Below are positions 58,480-64,000 of a stretch of DNA of 64,000 bases, in pieces. The DNA is from Pseudomonadota bacterium (GTDB taxonomy: Bacteria > Pseudomonadota > Gammaproteobacteria > Burkholderiales > Rhodocyclaceae): assembly GCA_018240785.1 (NCBI GenBank), contig JAFEFC010000011.1, forward strand, positions 455,775 through 519,774, written 5' to 3'. Under the pieces are notes generated by a model. It made no database searches and was not told the origin of the DNA. It worked only from the letters and a program-made list of their open reading frames with translations. The stretch's first letter is position 1. Each line of letters starts with the position of its first letter. Both the position numbers and the translations under genes were made by a program.

Positions 58480-60660
58480 ATGCCCGCTGCACGCCGCACT
58501 CATTTGCGCCCTGGCATGACGCGCCTGCTGCACCACGCCCCGCGCCCCATTGCCCACGCCCTGCTGGCAGGGGCCGCCGTGCTCGCGGCACCTTGCGCCC
58601 ACTCCCAGGCAGCACCGGATGCGGCGAGCACGACGCCGCCGGTATCGCAGGTGATGGCACCGGTCATCATCACCGGCAGCCGCGTCGAAACCTCGGCCTT
58701 CGATGTGCCGTATTCGGTCGAAGGCGTCGACGTCGGCAGCGTGACCAACGAGAGCCTGCGGGTGAACGCGTCCGAGGTGTTGTCCGGGGTTCCGGGCGTG
58801 GTCGTGCTGAACCGCCAGAACTACGCGCAGGACCTGCAGATCTCGGTGCGCGGCTTCGGCGCCCGCGCCGCCTTCGGGGTACGTGGCGTAAAGCTCATCG
58901 CCGACGGCATCCCCGCCACCAACCCCGACGGTCAGGGGCAGGCCGCCACCTTCAACCTCGACACCGCCGAACGCATCGAGGTGCTGCGCGGCCCCTTCGC
59001 CACCATCTACGGCAATCACGCCGGCGGCGTGATCCAGTTGTTCTCGCGCGACGGCAAGGGCGCGCCGCGCCTGCGTGCCGGCCTGCTCGGCGGCCAGCAC
59101 GGCACATTGAAGTACGACGTCGGCGCCGAAGGCGAAGCGAACGGCATCGGCTACGTGCTCGACGCCTCCCATTTCGAGACCGACGGCGAACGCGATTACA
59201 GCGCCGCCAGACGCGACCAGGCTTTCGCCAAGATCACGCTGGCGCCCGACGAGGACAGCAAGCTGACGCTGCTCGCCAGCGGCCTGCACCAGCCGTTCAC
59301 CGACGATCCGCTCGGCATCAGGTGGGCGACCTACCAGCGCGACGCGAAGGCGGTCGAGCAGATCGCACTCGACTACCACACGCGCAAGCGCATCGAGCAT
59401 GTGCAAGGCGGCGCCACCTATGAACGGCGCTTCGGCACCGACCGCCTGCAGCTCACCGCCTATGCGGGCGAGCGCAGCGTGACGCAGTACCAGTCGATCC
59501 TGAAGAGCCTTCAGTCATCGCCCAACCACCCCGGCGGCGTGGTGGATTTCGACCGCAGTTTCTATGGCTTCGGCGCCCGCTGGATTGCCGAGCGCGAGCT
59601 GGGCAGCGGCCACCTGACGGTGACGGCGGGCCTCGACTACGACCGCTCGGAGGACGACCGCCAGGGCTACCAGAACTTCATCGGCAACTTGCTGGGCGTG
59701 AAAGGCGCCCTGCGCCGCAACGAAATCGACACGGTGACCAGCACCGACCCCTACCTGCAGGCTGTGTGGCGCCAGGGCGACTGGGATTTCACTGCCGGCG
59801 TGCGCCACAGCGAGGTGAAGTTCGAGGTCGACGACCGCTACATCGTCGGCATCAACGGCGACGACAGCGGCTCCATCACCTTCCGCAAGACCACGCCGGC
59901 CGTCGGCGTGCTGTGGCGCGTGACGCCGCTGCTGAACCTGTACGCGAGCTTCGGCACCGGTTTCGAGACGCCGACGCTGAACGAGATCTCCTACCCTGCG
60001 AATCTGGGCGGTTTCAACTTCGACCTCAAGCCCTCGCACAGCCGTCAGGCCGAGATCGGCGTGAAAGCCTATGTCGGCGAAGCGACGCGAGTGAACGCGG
60101 CGGCTTTCCAGATCCGCACCGACGATGAAATCGTCGTCGCCGGCAGCGAGGGCGGGCGCACGTATTACGCGAACGCGGGAAAGACCCTGCGCCAGGGCAT
60201 GGAAGTGGCGGTCGAGAGCCAGCTCGGCCGCACGCTGACCGCACGAGGTTCCATCACCGCGATGCGGGCGATCTACGACGAAGCCTTCACCACCGGCGGG
60301 ACCGTGGTGCCGGAAGGCCGCCACCTGCCCGGCGTGCCGGCACTCAGCGCCTACGCCGAACTGGGCTGGAAACCGGTCGACGGCATCAGCACCGCCGTGG
60401 AAGGCATACACCGCAGCCGGATGTTCGTGAACGACCTGAATGACGAGCACGCCGCGCAGTCCTACACGCTGATGAACCTGCGGCTGAGCGCGGAACAGCG
60501 CTCCGGTCCATGGACCATCACCGAGCTGCTGCGCCTGGACAACGTCTTCGACCGCAAGTACATCGGCTCGGTCATCGTGGGTGACCGCAGCGGCCGCTTC
60601 TACGAGCCGGGAGCGGGACGCAACCTGTTCGGCGGCGTGCGCATCAGCTACAGCTACTGA
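58480..60660 (+). CDS. TonB-dependent outer-membrane receptor
   Basis: A 726-residue receptor with a signal peptide (cleavage near AHSQA), an N-terminal plug domain (about residues 60-180, with VRGFGARAAFGVRGVKL and IEVLRGPFATIYGNHAGGVI, shortened) and a 22-strand beta-barrel ending in the aromatic GGVRISYSY. TonB-dependent receptors import scarce substrates across the outer membrane with energy from TonB-ExbBD. There is no FecA-type signalling extension. ATG 58480 is chosen over one 12 codons upstream because AAGGAGG lies eight bases before it. It is divergent from aorA across 230 bp, so a role in tungstate, cofactor or aromatic-substrate uptake is conceivable but not supported by a motif. 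Confidence 0.9.
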   Translation: MPAARRTHLRPGMTRLLHHAPRPIAHALLAGAAVLAAPCAHSQAAPDAASTTPPVSQVMAPVIITGSRVETSAFDVPYSVEGVDVGSVTNESLRVNASEVLSGVPGVVVLNRQNYAQDLQISVRGFGARAAFGVRGVKLIADGIPATNPDGQGQAATFNLDTAERIEVLRGPFATIYGNHAGGVIQLFSRDGKGAPRLRAGLLGGQHGTLKYDVGAEGEANGIGYVLDASHFETDGERDYSAARRDQAFAKITLAPDEDSKLTLLASGLHQPFTDDPLGIRWATYQRDAKAVEQIALDYHTRKRIEHVQGGATYERRFGTDRLQLTAYAGERSVTQYQSILKSLQSSPNHPGGVVDFDRSFYGFGARWIAERELGSGHLTVTAGLDYDRSEDDRQGYQNFIGNLLGVKGALRRNEIDTVTSTDPYLQAVWRQGDWDFTAGVRHSEVKFEVDDRYIVGINGDDSGSITFRKTTPAVGVLWRVTPLLNLYASFGTGFETPTLNEISYPANLGGFNFDLKPSHSRQAEIGVKAYVGEATRVNAAAFQIRTDDEIVVAGSEGGRTYYANAGKTLRQGMEVAVESQLGRTLTARGSITAMRAIYDEAFTTGGTVVPEGRHLPGVPALSAYAELGWKPVDGISTAVEGIHRSRMFVNDLNDEHAAQSYTLMNLRLSAEQRSGPWTITELLRLDNVFDRKYIGSVIVGDRSGRFYEPGAGRNLFGGVRISYSY

Positions 60661-60665
60661 GCGGC

Positions 60666-60688
60666 GCCCCCGCCGTCGTGGCGGGGGC
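60666..60688. terminator. GC-rich hairpin between convergent genes
   Basis: Perfect 9-bp arms (60666-60674 and 60680-60688) enclose a 5-nt loop, just after the TonB receptor stop. There is no T-tract, so it may stall transcription or stabilise the 3' end without clear intrinsic termination. Confidence 0.35.
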
Positions 60689-60694
60689 CGTGCC

Positions 60695-61147
60695 TCACTC
60701 CTCGCCCGACGCCTGCGGCTTCTTGCGCCGCAGCACGAGCGGGGAACCATCGTGCGCGCGCTTGACCATCCAGTTGGCGAGGGCGGAATCCATGTAGTCG
60801 GCGTGACCGGGGAACCAGTCCACCAGCGCGCGCGCAAGGTCGCGGCCGACCTCGACGTTGCCGGCGGCCACCAGCTCCTTCACCTCGAGACAGGACGCCA
60901 TCACCTTGTCGTGCTCCTCCACGTGGCAGTCGCGCGCGGGGAAGCCGTCGGCGCTCATCCACTCCTTCTCCTGGTCGAAGTGGCGCGTGGCGTGGTCGAT
61001 GAAGGCGTCCAGCGCAGCGGGAAACTGCTCATCGCTCGCGGTCAGCATCGCGTCGACGCATTCGACGAATTCCCGATGCGTGTCGTCCATGGCGGCGTAG
61101 CCGAGCAGGTAGTGGTCGTCCCATTCGAATTCAGGCGTCTGGCTCAT
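60695..61147 (-). CDS. Bacteriohemerythrin
   Basis: A 150-residue oxygen-binding diiron protein with a four-helix bundle. The full ligand set is visible: His24 (DDTHREF), His56 and Glu60 (RHFDQEKEWM), His75 and His79 (HVEEHD), His115 and Asp120 (GHADYMD). Single-domain bacteriohemerythrins carry or sense O2 in microaerobic bacteria. A basic tail (LRRKKP) follows the fold. Next to chemotaxis genes, an aerotaxis link is possible but not shown. It is convergent with the TonB receptor. Confidence 0.93.
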   Translation of the reverse strand: MSQTPEFEWDDHYLLGYAAMDDTHREFVECVDAMLTASDEQFPAALDAFIDHATRHFDQEKEWMSADGFPARDCHVEEHDKVMASCLEVKELVAAGNVEVGRDLARALVDWFPGHADYMDSALANWMVKRAHDGSPLVLRRKKPQASGEE

Positions 61148-61327
61148 CTCGATGTTCCATTGATTTCAATCACTTCGGTGCAGCATGCGTGGTCTGCACG
61201 CTCGTATCCCGCACGCGTCAGGGCAGGATTGTGCCGCAGGACGGGAGGAGGAACGTAGCAGAATCTCGAAAAAAATTCGGGCAGGGCCGGCACGCCGGAC
61301 CGGTCGCAGCCCCAGCCTGACGGCGCC

Positions 61328-62404
61328 TCAGGACGCCTTCATGATCGCCGCCGGGATCCTGTCCAATGGCAGCACGCAGTCGGCTGCGCCCAGGCGGATC
61401 GCCTCCTTGGGCATGCCGAACACCACACAGGTGGCTTCGTCCTCGGCGATCGTGGCGGCGCCAGCGTCGTGCATCTCCTTCAAGCCGCGCGCGCCGTCAT
61501 CACCCATGCCGGTCATGATCACGCCGATCGCATTGCGCCCGGCAAACTTCGCGCAGGAACGGAACAGCACGTCCACGGAAGGGCGATGGCGGTTGATCAA
61601 GGGTCCGTCGACCACTTCTACAGTGTATTGCGCGCCGCTGCGCGCCAGCATCATGTGCTTGCCGCCGGGCGCGATCAGCGCCCGCCCCGGCATCACGCGG
61701 TCGCCGTGGCGCGCCTCGCGCACCTCGAGCGCACACAGGGCATTGAGACGCTCGGCGAACATCGCGGTGAAGCGCTCGGGCATGTGCTGCACGATGACGA
61801 TGCCCGGGCACACCGCCGGCAGCCGGGTCAGTACCGCCTCCAGCGCCTGGGTGCCGCCGGTCGAGGTACCGATGGCGACGATGCGCTCGGTGGTGCGGAC
61901 CATGTTCGCGCCGCTGCCCAGCCCGGCGCTGATCACCGCGTCGGCGCTGAGCCTGGGCGCAGGCGTCTGCGGCGCGGTGCGCGGCACCAGCCGGCTGGCG
62001 TTCGCCCGCGCCGCCGCGCGCACCGCCTGCGCGACATTGTTGGCGCTGTCCTCGAGGAACTGCTTCACCCCCATCTTGGGCTTGGTGATGATGGAAGCCG
62101 CCCCCGCAGCCAGCGCCTGCATCGTCGCCGCGGCCCCCGCCTCGGCGAGCGAGGAGCAGATCACCACCGGCGTCGGGCGCTCGGTCATGATCTTCTTCAG
62201 GAAGGTCAGGCCATCCATGCGCGGCATCTCGATGTCGAGCACGACGACATCGGGCCAGTCGCGCGCCATGTAGGTCATCGCGAACAACGGATCGGACGCG
62301 GCGCCGACCACCTCGATGTCGGGCTCGCGCTCCAGCGTCTGGCGCACCGTCTGCCGCACGACGGCGGAATCGTCGACGATGAGGACCTTGATCCTGCGCG
62401 TCAT
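61328..62404 (-). CDS. cheB: Chemotaxis response regulator, protein-glutamate methylesterase
   Basis: A 358-residue CheB. The N-terminal receiver has the acidic pair Asp11-Asp12 and phospho-acceptor Asp57 ([12 protein letters not shown]). The C-terminal methylesterase has catalytic Ser181 in [13 protein letters not shown], His207 in VQHMPERF, and [15 protein letters not shown] with the catalytic Asp. It removes methyl groups and deamidates receptor glutamines during adaptation. It overlaps cheR by four bases, and the set is cheD-cheR-cheB in transcription order. Confidence 0.96.
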   Translation of the reverse strand: MTRRIKVLIVDDSAVVRQTVRQTLEREPDIEVVGAASDPLFAMTYMARDWPDVVVLDIEMPRMDGLTFLKKIMTERPTPVVICSSLAEAGAAATMQALAAGAASIITKPKMGVKQFLEDSANNVAQAVRAAARANASRLVPRTAPQTPAPRLSADAVISAGLGSGANMVRTTERIVAIGTSTGGTQALEAVLTRLPAVCPGIVIVQHMPERFTAMFAERLNALCALEVREARHGDRVMPGRALIAPGGKHMMLARSGAQYTVEVVDGPLINRHRPSVDVLFRSCAKFAGRNAIGVIMTGMGDDGARGLKEMHDAGAATIAEDEATCVVFGMPKEAIRLGAADCVLPLDRIPAAIMKAS

Positions 62405-63282
62405 CGCGCCACCTCGCCACGCAGCGACGCCGCCCCGCTCGACCGGCCGCCATGCTGGCGCAGGTGCTGGCGATGCGGCGGACGGGCATACAGCGTGGGC
62501 CGCAGCGGCGCCAGATCGTCGGTGATGCCATTGAGCGTCTCGGAATGGCCGACGATGAAGGTGCCGTCCTCGCGCAGGTGCGGCAGCATGTTGCCCACCA
62601 CCTTGCGCTTGGTCTCGTTGTCGAAGTAGATCATGACGTTGCGCAGGAAGATCACGTCGAACTGCCCCAGCTCGCGGGTCTCGGGGGCGACGAGATTGAT
62701 GTGGCGGAAGTCCACGCGTTGGCGCAACTGCGGCGACACGAGGAAATTGCCTTCCTGGCTGCGCACGCCCTTCAGGCAGTATTTCTTCAGCAGCTCCGGC
62801 GGGATGCCGCGGCCTCGCTCCATCGGGTACAGCCCGGCACGCGCGCGTTCGAGCACCGTCAGGCTGATGTCGGAAGCGACCACCTCCCAGTTGGCCGACA
62901 GCCCCAGCGTCTCGGCCAGCACCATGGCGATGGTGTAGGGCTCCTCACCGCTCGACGAGGCTCCGCTCCACACGCGGAAGCTGCGGCCGCGACGGCTGGC
63001 CGCAAGCTCCTGCAGGTAGTCGAAATGCGCCGCCTCGCGGAAGAAATAGGTCTCGTTGGTGGTCAGCAGGTCGACCATCAACTGCAGCTCTTCAGCGTGC
63101 TGGCCGCTCGACACCAGCCGGTAATACTCGCCGAAGCTCGCCAGGCCGTGATGGCGCAGGCGGCGCGACAGCCGGCCCACGACCAGCGGCTTCTTGGTGT
63201 CGGCCATGCTGATGCCCGCCAGGCGATGGATCAGCTTGCGGAACAGCGCGAATTCCTCGTCGGAGAGGACGGTTGTTTCCAT
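62401..63282 (-). CDS. cheR: Chemotaxis protein methyltransferase CheR
   Basis: A 293-residue SAM-dependent methyltransferase that methylates receptor glutamates. The N-terminal helical CheR domain starts with [20 protein letters not shown] (shortened). The SAM-site region is [18 protein letters not shown], followed by [17 protein letters not shown], typical of the fold. It lies 15 bp after cheD and overlaps cheB. ATG 63282 is used. A poly-Arg/Gly tail of about 20 residues follows the domain. Confidence 0.96.
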   Translation of the reverse strand: METTVLSDEEFALFRKLIHRLAGISMADTKKPLVVGRLSRRLRHHGLASFGEYYRLVSSGQHAEELQLMVDLLTTNETYFFREAAHFDYLQELAASRRGRSFRVWSGASSSGEEPYTIAMVLAETLGLSANWEVVASDISLTVLERARAGLYPMERGRGIPPELLKKYCLKGVRSQEGNFLVSPQLRQRVDFRHINLVAPETRELGQFDVIFLRNVMIYFDNETKRKVVGNMLPHLREDGTFIVGHSETLNGITDDLAPLRPTLYARPPHRQHLRQHGGRSSGAASLRGEVAR

Positions 63283-63297
63283 GTCTTTGAACCTGCC

Positions 63298-63888
63298 TCA
63301 GAACAGTTCGACGCTGGACTTCGGCGGACGCCGCTGCAGCGACTCGGCATAGGCGAGTTCGGCCTCCGCCGCCTCTCGCGCGCTCGCCATCGTGCTCGAC
63401 ATGCGCCGGCACCACGCGTCCCCGGTGGCCGGCACGAACAGCAGCTTGCGCGAACAGGCGCCGAGAAAATCGGCAGCCACCAGCTCGATGCCCTCGCGCG
63501 CCAGCCATTCGCGCGCGAAATCCGCATTGCGCGCGCCGATCCCCGAGGCGGCGATGCCGCTGACGATGGTGCCGCCGCCAAAGGCCTTGGCCTTGAGCCG
63601 GTGGCGCGCGCCGCCACGCTTGAGGATGCCGTTGAGCAGTACCTCCATCGCGTAGTCGCCCGACAGCAGCGTGTCGACGTCGGCGCTGCCATCGCGCCGG
63701 CGCATGTTGGGCAGCATGAAGTGGTTCATGCCGCCCACGCCCACCGCCGGGTCGTACAAGCAGACGGCGACGCAGGAGCCGAGCAGCGTGGCGATCGGCC
63801 GCTGCATGTCCACCGCCCATTCGCCCGGCGCAATGCCATGTGACATGCGCTCGATCTCCTGCGGCTTGAGTGCGCTCCAGTCGATCAT
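63298..63888 (-). CDS. cheD: Chemoreceptor glutamine deamidase CheD
   Basis: A 196-residue CheD, which deamidates glutamines in chemoreceptors and can bind CheC. The catalytic Cys is in ATLLGSCVAVCLYDP and the His in GVGGMNHFMLPN. The KAFGGGTIVSGIAASGIGARN segment (shortened) follows the family pattern. The C-terminus is extended by about 25 residues compared with Thermotoga CheD. It is the first complete gene of the cheD-cheR-cheB set at the window edge. Confidence 0.95.
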   Translation of the reverse strand: MIDWSALKPQEIERMSHGIAPGEWAVDMQRPIATLLGSCVAVCLYDPAVGVGGMNHFMLPNMRRRDGSADVDTLLSGDYAMEVLLNGILKRGGARHRLKAKAFGGGTIVSGIAASGIGARNADFAREWLAREGIELVAADFLGACSRKLLFVPATGDAWCRRMSSTMASAREAAEAELAYAESLQRRPPKSSVELF

Positions 63889-63933
63889 GATGGCTCCAGC
63901 GGCCGGCTCATCGAGTGGCGGGGTCGCCGCGCC

Positions 63934-64000
63934 TCACCACGCGCCCGCGTAGCGGCGCGCACGCGCGGCATCGACACCGCCGGCGACGTTGAAGAAGCCC
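63934..64000 (-). CDS. C-terminal end of an unidentified gene upstream of cheD
   Basis: Only the last 21 codons are inside the window, ending with the TGA at 63934-63936 (minus strand). The tail reads GFFNVAGGVDAARARRYAGA followed by Trp. It lies 45 bp upstream of cheD on the same strand, so it should belong to the same chemotaxis operon; a chemoreceptor, CheW or CheA is expected from context. The tail itself is too short to identify. Confidence 0.4.
   Translation of the reverse strand, partial: GFFNVAGGVDAARARRYAGAW

Overview
The window comes from the chromosome of a high-GC betaproteobacterium, most likely a member of the Rhodocyclales close to Thauera, Azoarcus or Aromatoleum. This rests on protein similarity recognised by eye, on the order of the housekeeping genes (miaA, purM, perM, hda, HAD hydrolase, pcnB, folK, panB, panC), and on an aldehyde oxidoreductase operon of the type known from Aromatoleum aromaticum. 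No rRNA, tRNA, CRISPR array, insertion sequence or prophage was seen; nearly all of the sequence is coding.

Layout. 0-13 kb: the end of mutL, a DUF4124 gene, a roughly 0.87-kb non-coding stretch with DnaA-box-like sites and a diverged duplication, a predicted periplasmic ATP-dependent DNA ligase, miaA, two small conserved genes, an RND efflux pair, a DUF1810 gene, an unassigned GHKL-type ATPase and purM. 13-21 kb: a plus-strand run (perM, hda, HAD hydrolase, pcnB, folK, DUF486, deoxynucleoside kinase, panB, panC, CBS protein). 21-28 kb: a minus-strand block (pepN, tandem universal stress protein, P-type cation ATPase, RDD membrane protein). 28-34 kb: branched-chain amino-acid and lipid genes (ilvI, ilvH, ilvC, pssA, leuA). 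34-38 kb: DUF2069, wrbA, a YihY protein and an unassigned protein with a possible PilZ domain. 38-49 kb: the rpsP-rimM-trmD-rplS operon, lptFG, pepA-holC, an acidic disordered protein and valS.

49-58 kb gathers functions related to molybdopterin and tungsten: a TusA-like sulfurtransferase, moaC, the tungstate transporter tupBCA, a MoaD-like carrier protein, a small unassigned protein and the three subunits of a tungsten aldehyde oxidoreductase (polyferredoxin, tungstopterin subunit, FAD subunit). The eight genes from the polyferredoxin to tupA share one strand, so metal uptake, cofactor handling and enzyme are probably co-expressed. A TonB-dependent receptor is divergent from this block. 60-64 kb: a bacteriohemerythrin and cheD-cheR-cheB.

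Intergenic gaps carry a recurring REP-like palindromic repeat (182-205, 1111-1143, 3939-3964, 34386-34457, 53908-53978). Several strong hairpin terminators separate transcription units. The features with least explanation are the GHKL ATPase, the DnaA-box region, the acidic protein between holC and valS, and the small protein beside the MoaD homologue.
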